NCBI RefSeq assembly: GCF_030272615.1
Contig: NC_081412.1
Location: forward strand, 104,708,796-104,772,795
From: Cryptomeria japonica
Lineage: Eukaryota; Streptophyta; Pinopsida; Cupressales; Cupressaceae
Length of the DNA stretch: 64,000 nt
Direction of reading: 5' to 3'
Within the stretch, counting starts at the first letter, position 1. Each line of letters starts with the position of its first letter. A program made the translations under genes and the position numbers. The notes beneath the pieces were generated by a model. The model had not been told where the DNA came from, searched no databases, and saw nothing but the letters and a program-made list of their open reading frames with translations. This document shows, one piece after another, positions 42,702-54,542 of this stretch.

Positions 42702-44700
42702 ATGACATCTACTTCTAAGTCTATAGAGAGGTTGATGATCACTGCTGAGCCTGAGGAAGCTCTAAAGGTAGATCAAATTATGTCTTATAATGCATTGTCA
42801 CAAGTCCTGAGGGGTGTTGTGGTCAAAGGTCAGTTGTCTAGTTATATAGATTGCAAGATAGAATATTTAGGAACTCTACACATTTATACATACTTGAAAT
42901 CACTCTGTGATAAGAACGGAAAGATTGAAACAAAATATGCTAGGGTTTTTGAAAAAGGTTTTCATAATGCCGCCTACTTTCTTGAAGATTTTGAGGAAGA
43001 ACAAATCAGAATCATTTTGAGTCGAGTTCACGGAGAGAACATGTATTTAGAAAGGACTCATACAATAACCAAGGAAGCTATTCAGGTTATAACTAGTTAT
43101 TTCTCAACCGGTGAAATTATTGTGCTAAGATGAATTTCAAAGGATATCGTCTTCAAATTAACCGATTCTACATCTGATAAGCGTGTTTTTTCTATCAACA
43201 ATATTAGAGACCCTATAGTGAAACTAGCAGCAATGGTGATAGGCTACCGGGTATTTTACTCCAATAAATGTAATAGTGTTCCATCTGTAGTAATTCATAC
43301 AACACATAGAATTATTGTTGATAATGCAGATTATGATCTCTGTGAAGCCATCAGAGTGCAATTATTTCAAAATTTGCAATCCATTAAGAAGGACAACACA
43401 CAAAAGTTCAAATATGGTCAGCTATTAGCTAGGTTATTTTTCTATTTCCAGAACTTCCTATCGAGAATTGGAGACACTGAATGGTAAAAAGACCTACCGA
43501 TCAATGCACAGATTAAGAACAACATTAAGGTTGTGAAGAATACTTTTTTAGCTACCTTCAATAAGTATTTTAATGAATTTCAGAAAAAGATGAGCATGAG
43601 AATGAGGTTACTACAGATGTGGTAAAACACTTTGCAAAAGACATAGTCTTCACTATTACCACTGACTTTTGCTTGATGCAAGAAATTGAGCCAAGAGAGG
43701 AAGAGATGGAAGATATGAGCTATGAGGTTAATCATGATTTATTGGTTGGCTATGCTAATACCTTGTTAGCATCACCTAAAGATAAACAAAATATAAAATT
43801 GGACATTGTGGTAGTCCAAGTTGCACCAACAAAAACCAGTATTGTACCTATAGCTAATGTGAAAGGAAAGAAAAAGAAGTCTGGTGAAACATCTCCTATG
43901 AAAATACCACAAGGCTGACTTAGAGTGTCCTAAACAAAAACAAACCAGCACCTATATTATATGTAAAGAAGGAGAGTACACCAAAGAAGAGAAATCAGAA
44001 ATTGATTTTGCAACTAGAGTCTGAGGGAACAGATTCTGAAGAAGAACCAAAGAAAGAAAAAGCAACCGGCAGAACACCCAAGAAGGTAAAGGTAGTGCCA
44101 AAGGAAACTACACCTATTGATATAGCTACCTATAAACCTGACATAGTTTTGGAGAGAACAATGAAGACACTAGGAAGAAATAGGTTTGACAATGTCAAAG
44201 AATATTTTGAATCTTTCACTGAAGATGAGTAGAAGCAAGTCATTCAATAGGTAATAACTTATTTGGGTCATTACAATAGATTTTTGTATGACTTGGAAAA
44301 GGATATTTCAATCTCTTTGTATAATAGTCTTTTAGATAAATTAGAGGAAGATATTCAATTGGAAAAGAAGATCATTGATGAAATATTTGTACAATATTTT
44401 CCCAATTTATCCTCGGATGGAATTAGTGCCTTAGTTAAGAAATACAAAGTATATTTTGATTTTAAAATGAGAATATTGAAGCTACTTAATGCAAAAGGGG
44501 TAGTTATTGAGACTGAGACACATCAGCTAGCCTGTGTAATCCAAAAGAGGGAAGAACTCATCCACTCTGGCAATAAGGATAATACTACAGATGATGTTCC
44601 CCTACTAGAAATGGATGAAGAGGAGATTGTTCAACCTGACATAGTCTATCCAATCAAGAAGAAGGATGATTTCATTATTCTTGATGATGAAGATGTTTAG
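42702..44700 (+). pseudogene. ORF2 of element C, N-terminal part, function unknown
   Basis: From MTSTSKSIERL at 42702 the frame gives RIILSRVHGENMYLERTHTI, TKEAIQVITSYFSTGE and a stop at 43131. It continues in other frames as ISKDIVFKLTDSTSDKRVFS, MVIGYRVFYSNKCNSVPSVV, DYDLCEAIRVQLFQNL and KFKYGQLLARLFFYF, then a Lys/Glu-rich tail through 44700. G carries the same blocks in the same order at 49011-46141 (LSRVHGAFFW, ITKESIKAVIGLPS, SATSDKRSLR, MILGYKTTNANKLNSVSS, KIDVCEWLKDEL, FRFGNLLVCLML). The protein is not pol. The pattern (I/V)LGYK...N...NSV...FxFGxLL is weakly reminiscent of plant transposon-associated helical domains, but I cannot name it. G is inserted at 44748. Confidence 0.75.
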
Positions 44701-44742
44701 AACATAGTAGAACTATCTGGAGACATCATTGCACCAGATATG

Positions 44743-44747
44743 GAGCC
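44743..44747. repeat. TSD of element G, left (GAGCC)
   Basis: GAGCC here and TAGCC at 51299-51303: four of five match. Confidence 0.6.
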
Positions 44748-45546
44748 TGTTAGGATTCCCACAGATACTGAGAGGGGGGGTGAATCAATATCTAACCGGT
44801 TAAAAGATTTTCTTAACTTAAAACATGTAAAGCATATCAATACTATATACCGGTAAACAAGAAATAATGCAATAAATAGAGATAACAATAACCACATGAA
44901 AAACACACCATAACATAGTAGTTTAATGAGAAAACCCGGTGTGGTAAAAACCTCGATGGGATTTGTGACCCACAATATTCACTTACTCGCCAATAAGAGA
45001 ATATTACTGCTACAAGAGGGGCCTACACATGCAAGAAGGCCAAGTGCCTAGAGCTCACCGCTCAATTACGAAATGGGAAGTCTCACTGACTTACAAAATA
45101 GATTATATAAATCCAATGTCTTGTATTGCTTCAAAATAGCATCTACTATGCTAGATCTAGTACCAGTTTATAGCTCTACTTCATACATAAACCCTTAACC
45201 TATAATTCGCATAATAGGTCTGCCTTATTTCACCTATATATTTCCTTTTTTTCTATTTCAAAATGTTCTACAATGATCTCTTATATATATGAATCATTTT
45301 ATAACTTACCAAGTCGGCTTACAATGATTTTACAATAATTAACAAAATATATTAAAAACAAAATTCCTGTCGGCTTCTATTACGGTATGCTTCCTTTTAC
45401 TGTCAGTGGTATCTGTGCTGGTGTAGAGTCTGTCTTTGCTGGTGCCGGTAAATTGTCTTTCTGGTGTCATAGGATTGTAAGGTCACCATCAATGACAAAA
45501 CCTTCAATCACCTACAATATCTCATTGGAGTGTGCATTTGCCAACA
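44748..45546 (-). repeat. 3' LTR of element G
   Basis: Plus strand starts TGTTAGGATTCCCACAG and ends GCCAACA. Pair of 50501-51298 with few differences. Confidence 0.93.
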
Positions 45547-45562
45547 ATCTCCCCCTTTGGCA
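45547..45562 (-). promoter_or_regulatory. polypurine tract of element G
   Basis: Plus strand ATCTCCCCCTTTGGCA, the same tract as in A and B. Confidence 0.85.
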
Positions 45563-46140
45563 TTGATGGCAACACTCATGAGAAAAATCCAAAAATTGTT
45601 ATCCAAAAGAGTCTGTCGGAATCGTCTTACCAAAACTTTGTGTACCAAAAGAATATGTGCTCCCTTTGAGCTGATGAGTCATTTGCTGGTTATTTTTCTC
45701 ATTCCACTACTCCCCCTTTGGCATCAATGACAAAGGTTGTCAAAGTATCAATTGAATGTGGTTTCTTGTTTCATCCTTGTAACCGGTTGGTTACAATCTA
45801 AAAAAGATTTGCCAAAACCAGATTCAAGTTCTCAATGAACTTTTTGCTATCTTTTATTGCGGCCTTAGTCCTCTGAACTATATCGGTGAGGTGTTGCATT
45901 TTCTCTGCCGGTCTTTTTCTGTCCTTGAATCAAAGCATCTGATATTTCTTTTCTTAAGGAGGCGAGGTAATCCAATTTTGGACTAAGTCTCCATTTTAGA
46001 TCTTTACCCTTTCCTTTTATTCTTTCCTTCTCTCTTTCCAACTTTAGTAGTTCTTCCTCAAAGCCTGTTATTTTCTACTCAAAAACTGATAATGAATCAG
46101 ATGAATTAATTAAGTTATCAGCTAGTTGATTTATTTCCTC
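45563..46140. other. 3' untranslated region of element G
   Basis: Non-coding between the ORF2 end and the polypurine tract. Holds a second CTCCCCCTTTGGCATCAATG word at 45712, perhaps a duplicated tract. Confidence 0.5.
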
Positions 46141-49011
46141 CTATACCTTGCTGATTTTCTTATCTATATCTATTGTCAAAAAGTTAGTTTTACATGTATC
46201 CTTGTACAAAGTTTTAAATTCCTTCAGTGTACTACACAGTTCCGGTAAAAGAGTGTCAAATTTAGATATACACTTCTTTATTTCCTCCTCAAATAATTTG
46301 TGTTTTTCTTTCTCTAGTCTCTCCTTGAATGCTTCCTCTTTTATTTGTTCAACTGTCACAGTGTTGTCAGTAATATACTTAGACAAAGTGTCAAGTTGAT
46401 GTAAAGAATCTTTGTTATCTATATTACACTTAGGTGCTATCATTTTCAAAATTGGAATTCTGTCATTAATTGCCTTGTATGCTTGTGAGCTATAATCTGT
46501 TATCTTCTTTATGGAATCCAGAAGAACTTTTGTTACATTTGTTGATTTGAATTCTACATTTGATGAACCAACAATGTGTATTCCGCTAGTGGGAGAAATT
46601 TCCTTGCTTGTGGTGACCTTTGGTAGGTCAGTTTGTGTTTGTATTTCTGTAAGCAAAGGTTTGGATTGCTCAACTGTTGCCGGTGGCATTGTCTCTATAT
46701 GAACCCGTTCTTGTGAAGGAGCCTGTTGCTCTGCCTATTTCTCAGTGTTGTCACCTATCGGTTTACCTTCTAAGCTATCAGTTACTAGTGGCTCATTATC
46801 CATATCTATTTTCCTTGTTGAATCCTTATCTACCACAATATTGACTTTGTAAGTGTCAATATTCACTATATATAACACCTCAGAATTGGGATTTGTGTCC
46901 TCTTGTGGTGTGTCCATACTATCACTAGACGGTTGATTGTCTGTGGTAACTACCAGTGGAGTATCAAGAGGCGGTGGGGATAGATTATTTGTTATTTTTA
47001 TGCTAGCTGGTCCACGAACCTTGCCTTTTCCCTTATCCTTATCCTTTTGGTATACTTTGATGGGTTTAGGGTTTCTATATTCTTCCTGCTTTTCCTTCTC
47101 TACAAGGAATATGTCCCATACATTAGTTATTTCCTTTGCAACCTCATTCACTCTACCAACCATAAGTGCTACATGACGGTGTGTAGTTGAAAATACTAAC
47201 CGGTTAGCCTCTGTGTTCAGTTTATCTATCTCATTTGGTGAGTTGACTAGATATATAGCAAGAAGTTTTTCAATTTTTATTTTCTTATCAAGCTCTACAA
47301 TAGCTTGCCTTCTAGCTTCAAGTCTTTTGAATAGTTCTGTCAGTAATTCATCCACAACTTGCATAAAAAATTTCTTGTACATATCTAAGTGTAGGATTAC
47401 ACTGTTTTCAACTTTTTCCTTGTCATCAGTTGATAATGAATCATACAATTTATTGATGTTTTTCATCTTTCCATCCTCTGTTATTTCATATAGAAGTTTG
47501 TCAATTGGAGCAATGGTTTGTTGAGTCTTCTTCTTGGGTGTTAACTTCTTCTTTGGAGTTAATTTCCTTGTTGTGGGCCTTACTACCTGTTATTTATGTC
47601 TGGTTCTTCTAGGAGAAGGTGTAGATACCGGTGAAGGTTTCCTTTTTCTCACAACTCTTTTAAATTCAGCTAGTATATCACTTTCTAAAGAATTTCCAAC
47701 CGGTGAAAGGTGAGTTTCCGGTTGAAGTGATTCTAAATCATCTTTAGTAATGCCAGTTTATTTAAGTACATCTTCTTTGATAGCTTTAGCTTGTCTAAAT
47801 CCTCTTCTAACTGTTGCTTCCACCTTCTTTACCCTTTTCTTTGATTGGATTGGATTTTCAATAGTCTCAACACTGCCAAATACCTCTTCTTTAGGTTCCT
47901 TGGGTGCTTCCAGGAGGGCTTTTGCATATGTTTCAATTATGTGGTCATCAGTTTCATAACCCATTTCAGTAACCCAAATGGTTCTTAGGACAACTGCCTC
48001 CATCCAAATTTCATCCTTCTTAATAACAAAGCATATTTCATCCTTATACTTATTTACAATTGCTTGTGATAATTTGACTCTAGTATTCATCCGAACCTTT
48101 AATGCCTGAAAATACTCATCTATGTTCTTTTCTCTATTTTCACCAATGTTATTTAGTAAATCAGACAATTGTTTGCCTACTGGTATATCAAAACCAAGAT
48201 TTTTGTTACCAATATCGGGCACTTGTTTTGTTATGTGTAGCATTAAACAGACAAGTAGGTTTCCAAATCTGAATGTCCCCTTTTTGTCTTTCTTTATCTT
48301 TCCAAGATTGTCAATAAGTTCATCTTTCAACCATTCACACACATCTATTTTTGCATTATCTTTAATCATATCATAGGCACTCTTTATGCATAGGCTGGAG
48401 ACTGAATTTAACTTGTTTGCATTTGTGGTTTTGTAGCCTAAAATCATGCTAATGAATCTGATATTGATGTCGGTTACATCATTTACTCTTAAAGATCTCT
48501 TATCAGATGTTGCACTAGTTAGATTAATCACTAGGTCATTTGAGACCTTCTTTGTCTTATCAGGTCTGTTACCGATGGAAGGTAACCCTATCACAGCTTT
48601 TATTGACTCTTTTGTAATTTTGTGAACTAAGTCTAACCAGAAGAATGCACCATGTACCCTACTTAATACTATCCTTATAACATCCTTAGGAAAATCTAGA
48701 AAAAATAGAATTTCAGTGAATCCTAGGGTTTCAACTATTTTGTGTTCAGGTTTCACATTACCGGAATCATCACAAATTATAGTCTTATACATGCTCTTGA
48801 TTTCCTCATCACCTAATTCTTCTATGTAACAATGAATGTACATTCTAGGGTCTTCTGCAAAAACTACTCCTTCGGGGATTTGAGAAAAAACACCAACATT
48901 ATCATCTTTCTTGGCAATCTCAGGAACTAACTGAAATACGGGTCTAGGGCATTTAATCACTTCAACTATAGTAGGGTTTGCTATGAATTCAGGAATAGAT
49001 GAAGAAGCCAT
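46141..49011 (-). pseudogene. ORF2 of element G, function unknown
   Basis: The likely start is MASSSIPEF at 49011 rather than the upstream Met at 49065, because the stretch between is basic leader sequence. The first open block runs to a TAA at 47758 (about 417 codons): VIRIVLSRVHGAFFWLDLVH, KITKESIKAVIGLPSIGN, MILGYKTTNANKLNSVSSLC, FRFGNLLVCLMLHITKQ, IVNKYKDEICFVIKKDEIWM, then a basic KKRVKK segment. After a Ser/Pro/Arg linker and a second stop come 47466-46735 (KMKNINKLYDSL, acidic/basic) and, after another stop, 46689-46141 (coiled-coil-like, LEKEKHKLFEEEIKKCISKF). Only about three stops in roughly 950 codons. Homologous to ORF2 of C. No enzyme motif seen. Function unknown; position after ORF1 and conservation in two elements suggest a role in the element's cycle. 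Confidence 0.8.
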
Positions 49012-49412
49012 GATTATAAATACCTTTATCTGCCTTAGGAATGACTGCTTGTTGAATTGCTTCACTTCTTTGCTCGAAATGCCTTTGCTCTAGAATTTTT
49101 GTGCTCTCGAAGGTTTGAATGCTTGGTGAAATGAAATTGGAGCCAAAACACTTGATTTATAATGTTAATTTTGCCAACCACCACATTTAATGCTTTCCAA
49201 TTAAGTAATGCCTTAACTTATCTGTCGGTATAGAGGTAATTTCAACTTTTCACCATCAACCGAGGGAATAATAGCATGTTTCATATTTGATTGCTAAACC
49301 CTCAAGGGAATTTTCTTCAGTTAGATGAAGAGTATCCTATCGGTAGAGTGTTACTCTCTTCTACCCGTGGAGGAGTGTTCCTATCACCATTTAGATTTGA
49401 TTTCCTGATCCA

Positions 49413-50429
49413 TTATTTTGAGAATTCCTTCTTTACTTCTTCAACCTTCTCTTTACCTTTCAAACTAGGACCTTTGTTATTTACAGGTGAGGAATTGCTT
49501 TTACAAAATTTTGCAATATGTCCAATCTTGTTACAGGCATAACAAGTCACATTATTTTTCTGAATAGCTTTCCCATATCCTATGCTGGTTTGTGTTCTGC
49601 ATTGATTAGATAAATGTCCAAATCTTCCACAAACATAACATCTTACATTCATTCTGCAATTCTCTGAATTATGACCAACTTTGTTGCATTTTGAACATTG
49701 ACCGATGGGTGTATTGGTATTCTGATAATTTCTAGATCTACATTGATTTGCTCGATGACCATACTTGTTAAAGTTAAAGCATTTGCCATTAAATTTATAA
49801 GTAGTAGGTTGTCTTACCGGTTTGCCTTGATCCTATGTCTTTGCAGTACTGGAGCTTTCACCAACTTCAAAGCCAAGACCATTAGTGTCACCATTAGGTT
49901 TCTGATTCTTCAACAAGTCACCAAGTTCTTCTGAGCTTTTCTTGAATTTTTCTTTGTGCTGATTTGCAGCAGCTAGTTCTCCTTCCAAGATACTTTTTTG
50001 TCTCATGAGTTCATTTGAACCATTCTGTGCATGCATCGGATCTGTCTTTAACATATCATTTTTATAACTAAGTCTTTTGTTTTCATTTGCAGCATCATTT
50101 AGTCTTCTAGTCAAGTCTTCTTCATTCTTCTTTCTATCTTCAATTTCTTTACAAAATCTCATAGTCATATCTTGCATCTCATTATTTGTTGTCATGTTTT
50201 CTTGTTTCAGCTTATTCATCAGATCACTAAGAGTTTCTTTTTCATCATTCTCATTTTGCATCTTTTCACAAAGTTCTCTTCTCTTGTTTCTTGTAATGAT
50301 AAGATTTTCTTGAAATGCTCAAATAATATCCTGTGCAGCTTTTAGATCATCTTCAAGTTTGATATTTTTCAATTTTTCTGCATCATAGTCTGAGAGAGCT
50401 TCTTCTAATTGCTTCATCAAGTTTTCCAT
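49413..50429 (-). pseudogene. ORF1 of element G: coiled coil plus four CCHC knuckles
   Basis: ATG at 50429, about 58 bases after the primer binding site, begins MENLMKQLEEALSDYDAEKL. After a stop near 50322 a long coiled coil (RRELCEKMQNENDEKETLSD, LKQENMTTNNEMQDM, RLNDAANENKRLSYKNDMLK) reaches GLGFEVGESSSTAKT. A single TAG at 49833-49835 is followed in the same frame by four knuckles: CFNFNKYGHRANQC (second Cys is Phe-Asn), CSKCNKVGHNSENC, CYVCGRFGHLSNQC and CYACNKIGHIAKFC, then a Lys-rich tail. All within one frame after 50261. Likely nucleic-acid-binding and self-associating, in place of gag. Confidence 0.85.
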
Positions 50430-50486
50430 CTCTAACAGTGTCAAGATCTTCCTCAAGCTGTTAGGCTTCTAAAAATAGAGGACCAA

Positions 50487-50500
50487 GCTCTGATACCAAT
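50487..50500 (-). promoter_or_regulatory. primer binding site of element G
   Basis: Plus strand GCTCTGATACCAAT; in element orientation ATTGGTATCAGAGC, a full initiator-Met match. Confidence 0.9.
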
Positions 50501-51298
50501 TGTTAGGATTCCCACAGATACTGAGAGGGGGGGTGAATCAATATCTAACCGGTTAAAAGATTTTCTTAACTTAAAACATGTAAAGTATATCAATACTGTA
50601 TACTAGTAAACAAGAAATAATGTAATAAATAGAGATAACAGCAACCACATGAAAAACACACCATAACACAGTAGTTTAACAAGGAAACCCGGTGTGGTAA
50701 AAACCTCAGTGGGATTTGTTACCCACAATATTCACTTACTGACCAATAAGAGAATATTACTGCTAAAAAAGGGGCCTACACATGCAGGAAGGCCAAGTGC
50801 CTAGAGCTCACTACTCAATTACAAAATGGGAAGCCTCACTGACTTACAAAATGGATTATATAACTTCAATGTCTTGTACTACTTCAAAATAGCATCTACT
50901 ATGCCAGATCCAGTACTAGTTTATAGCTCTGCTTCATACATAAACCCTTAACCTATAATTCGCATAATAGGTCTGTCTTATTTCACCTATATATTTCCTT
51001 TTTTTTATTTCAAAATGTTCTACAATGATCTCTTATATATAAGATTCATTTTATAACTTGCCAGGTCGGCTTACAATGATTTTACAATAATTAACAAAAT
51101 ATATTACAAACAAAATTCCTGTCAGCTTCTATGTCGGTATGCATCCTTTTACTACCGGTGGTATCTATGCCAATGTAGAGTCTATCTTTGCCGGTGCTGG
51201 TAAATTGTCTTGCTAGTGTCATAGGATTGTAAGGTTGCCATGAATGAAAAAACCTTCAATCACCTACAATATCTCATTGGAGTGTGCATTTTCCAACA
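50501..51298 (-). repeat. 5' LTR of element G
   Basis: Plus strand TGTTAGGATTCCCACAGAT to TTTCCAACA; partner of 44748-45546. Confidence 0.93.
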
Positions 51299-51303
51299 TA
51301 GCC

Positions 51304-52400
51304 TCCTGCAATTACTGAAGTATAGGTTACATTAGTTGAACAACCAGCTATTCAATGAAAAGTGGAGAATGAACTAGCAACAGAACAATGGGAGAAACAC
51401 CAATCTCCACCAGTCATTGAAAATACTCAAAAGGAGTCTACTAAGAAAGTTGTCACTCAGTTACCTAGACAGACAACAAAGAAGAATACAGAGAGAGCTA
51501 TCATTAAGAGTGTACCTCCTGAACCAGTGAAGTAGAAACTACTTGAAGATGATGATGATGATGATTCCTTAAGTATCTCGGGACCCATTGATATGAACAC
51601 TTTGAGCACATCTAAAATGTTCAAGATTGCTAATGTTATGCAATCTTGAGCACATAAGAAGAGATTGAAAGAGAAAAGGATTGAAGTAGAGACAATCCAA
51701 AATGCAGTAGAAATTTTGTCTAGTTTACTACCGGAAGCAGTTGTTGCACATCTTCCTACACCCATTAGCAAACTTAGTCAGTTAGTTGCAGATGCATCTG
51801 ATCAAATCAAGTCACTTCAAGATGTTGCTTAAATGTTTGCTGACAAGAGCCACAAGAAGAAATATGGAGATAAACTGGCAAAGAAAATTGAAAGTGGCAA
51901 AATGGCTCTATCTCATAATGGAAGTCTGTTGAGAGACACTATTGAATCTGGAGGAAAGTATCTTGCCTTTACCTCCAATGTTTCTTTCTTTTATTCTGAC
52001 ATTTCTAAGAGTCAAGTTGAAACCGATCAATAAATGGAAAGGATATGCAAGGCATATGTCCCACTCTAGGACTTCATTCATGCCTTTAATCAGTCTATAG
52101 ATGATCTGCATGATAGATTGAATAGGAATGATACTGAGAAGGCTAAGAGACTCTGATCTCTAAAAGAGCTCAAGAGTCTGCTCACATTATGGGTCGACAT
52201 TCTTCAAAGAGCCTACTCCAATGCAGAAGCTATTATTGCTACTCTTGAAACCTGCACGCTAGACTCAATGGAAGAATTCCATTCCTAGCTAATGTCTACA
52301 TTTGAGTATACTGCTAACATACTAGAATCATGGGAAAATGCTTTATCCCAGATGAAGAAAAAATTCAATGATATTTTTATGAGATTAGCCAATACATGAA
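51304..52400 (+). pseudogene. ORF2 of element C, C-terminal part
   Basis: Resumes after G. Broken frames encode PPAITEV-like and Lys/Glu-rich sequence, an Asp-rich run (GATGAT repeats near 51550), and helical segments such as SNVSFFYSDISKSQVETDQ near 51960. It corresponds in position to the tail of ORF2 in G (47466-46141), which is also coiled-coil-like. Ends near a TGA at about 52399. At least six stops. The relation to G is by position and composition rather than strong motif match. Confidence 0.55.
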
Positions 52401-52663
52401 CTTTTTTAAGTTGTAATATATGTTGAACACTTTGATACAGATTTTCTATTTATATGTATATATTTTAGTTTTTCATTTTGGCATTTTTGTCAAAGGGGGA
52501 GTAATAATATGTATGTGTGTTTTTAAAAATTTTGTATTTATGCATGCATTAAGGGTGAGTATTGCATTAAGGGCGAGTATGAGTATATGTGTAAATTTGT
52601 TGTGTATGCACATTTAGCGGTATTGTATTAATCTAAAATTTTCTAAGAGTTACCATCAATGCC
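52401..52663. other. 3' untranslated region of element C
   Basis: AT-rich, with TGTATGTGTG-type simple sequence and an earlier GTCAAAGGGGGAGTAATA word at 52488. Confidence 0.5.
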
Positions 52664-52675
52664 AAAGGGGGAGAT
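52664..52675 (+). promoter_or_regulatory. polypurine tract of element C
   Basis: AAAGGGGGAGAT immediately before the 3' LTR. Confidence 0.88.
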
Positions 52676-53062
52676 TGTTGGCTTGATGATGATTGTATTG
52701 TATTCATCACTTGTTGTTATTAATGGAACACTCTCACACACACATATGATTTTATTGACTACTAGTGTAACTTCAATTCATTTACACTGTCAACCAGTAT
52801 GTTTAATGTTTATATCTAACCGATACTTTGTGTCAACTGGTATGTGCTTAAGAGATAACATGTGGCTACACTAAGTCAGAATCAAATGAAGATGAAGATG
52901 AAGATGGAGATCAAGCAAAAGATTCTAGGACAATGGTTCACATGTTTTGTTCCAACCAGTTTTGACTATTCTAACTGATATCTGATTTTGTGATGTGTTA
53001 CCAACACCGACTTCTTGACAATCATTTTTATGATGAGTTATGATTACTTGTCTAGATACACT
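52676..53062 (+). repeat. 3' LTR of element C, piece 1
   Basis: Matches 39796-40180 and stops at GATACACT where D starts. Confidence 0.92.
53058..53062. repeat. TSD of element D, left (ACACT)
   Basis: ACACT here and at 57579-57583. The intact 5' LTR of C has it once, in TAGATACACTGCACC. Confidence 0.88.
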
Positions 53063-53967
53063 TGTCATGCCCAAACTTTTGGGCAAAACACAACCAACAA
53101 TTTTTTTTTTGAAACACTTAATTACATGCAACCATCACTTAAATAGTTGCGACAACTTAACAAGATGTTCCAAGTGAATTTTTATATGATATTAAATACT
53201 ATTATAACAATTACGATAACTCCTATTATCAAGCGATTCGAATAAAATTTATAAGAGTAATAATAAATTCACTCAAAAGTCCCCTTTTATTTCGGTTACA
53301 ATTATTAGTACATAATTATATCCATCTCTTCTAATTAGACATTAACATAATTACTTGGTTCATCATTAATTATTTATTACATATCAAATTTCCTCCATCC
53401 TGTTAATACATCATTTCTTAATATTTTAATTTAAATGTGGAATATTAAAAGAATTATTATTATTATTTTATATCCTCAATTTTAACCCATAACTTAATTC
53501 TAATCCACTCCCTAAACTAATTGATGAGGTAAGATTTGTCTCCAATAATCATTTATTGCTTTAAGGAACTAATTAAATTTAGTCCTAGCTCTTAGATTAT
53601 AAATGTCTGTCATTAAATAAAATGTGATTAATTTTATCCAACTAAAGGGTTCAATTTAAATTCATAATGATTTCCGTCCTATAGGTTTAATCTCACAACC
53701 TATATGTAGTATAAATTTCCAAGTAGAAATAAGATCTAGAAAACATCCTTTTATTTCATACCCTTATGTTTAACAATAAACCCCTAATAAAATATTAGAT
53801 CAACCATTTGTCCTTAAACAAAATTATTATTAAATGTCTAAAGTAAAATAAACATTAATATATAATAAATTGTAATAATTCTTTAATATATATAATTAAA
53901 TTTATTTTTTTTTTCTTAACCAAAAATTGGTACAATATACCCAATTCACTCATATCATTCTAACTCA

Positions 53968-53992
53968 CTATATATATATATATATATATATA
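53968..53992. repeat. (TA)n microsatellite
   Basis: About 12 TA units. Confidence 0.95.
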
Positions 53993-54154
53993 CACTTTAA
54001 ATATATATTTCCATTGTATAAAACAACCATGAAAACCCTAACTTTATTAATAGAAACATAGAACCCCTTTTTAAATCATTCATTCTTCATTGTCCATAAT
54101 ACTCTAGCCTTAACCGGCTAGGGTTTTATATTTTTATTGCCACTTGATTTGTGC

Positions 54155-54425
54155 AGGGGCTATGAGCGGCGGCCTTGGCATTCAGGTGGGATTTTATGGA
54201 GGGCGCGGGGAAGGCAAGCGATCGCGACCTTGGGGGTGCCGCTCACTATGGCCTCCCACAGTGGCGGCGACCACTATGGACGCCCACAGTGGCAGCCCTT
54301 GGGCCGCCCACTGTGGTTGCCTATAGTGGTGGCTCCCGGCTGCACTATCCATTGTGCTAAGCATAGTGATTCGACCCTTCCGCTGACCACTGTGCTTAGC
54401 ACAGTGGCTTGGCCGAAAACTCACC
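54155..54425. repeat. GC-rich island of CCACAGTGG-type palindromes
   Basis: A 270-bp GC-rich block in AT-rich DNA. It contains about nine words of the form CCACTATGG, CCCACAGTGG or CACTGTGG at intervals of 12-24 bp, and two larger near-perfect palindromes: CCATTGTGCTAAGCATAGTG at 54349-54368 and CCACTGTGCT-T-AGCACAGTGG at 54387-54407. A frame of 122 codons (54137-54505) is open through it but is low-complexity and unlike a protein. Confidence 0.85.
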
Positions 54426-54509
54426 CCCTCTTTTTTTTTTTTTTTTTTGGGTTTAAAAGTTTGTTTAATAAATATTTTTTTGTAGTTTTTTTTTTAATAA
54501 AATAAAAAA

Positions 54510-54510
<1 letters not shown>

Positions 54511-54540
<30 letters not shown>

Positions 54541-54542
54541 TA
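54511..54542. repeat. (TA)n(CA)n microsatellite
   Basis: Ten TA units followed by five or more CA units; a T run lies just before at 54430-54448. Confidence 0.95.

Larger units (their letters stand above)
44748..51298 (-). mobile_element. Element G: non-autonomous copia-like, best preserved of its type
   Basis: Minus-strand element of 6.55 kb. LTRs 44748-45546 and 50501-51298 (about 798 bp each, very similar), a perfect primer binding site, a polypurine tract, ORF1 with coiled coil and four CCHC knuckles, and ORF2 of unknown function. It has no pol domain. Inserted in ORF2 of its relative C. Only a few stops interrupt the ORFs, so it may have been mobile fairly recently using enzymes of another copia element. 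Confidence 0.9.

Noticed and set aside
54137-54505. 122-codon open frame over the GC-rich island in D
   Set aside because: Frames on several strands are open because of GC-rich repeats. The predicted protein is made of repeated palindrome translations and ends in poly-Phe from a T run.
53968-54542. Microsatellites as a regulatory region
   Set aside because: Plain TA/CA repeats; nothing beyond simple sequence.
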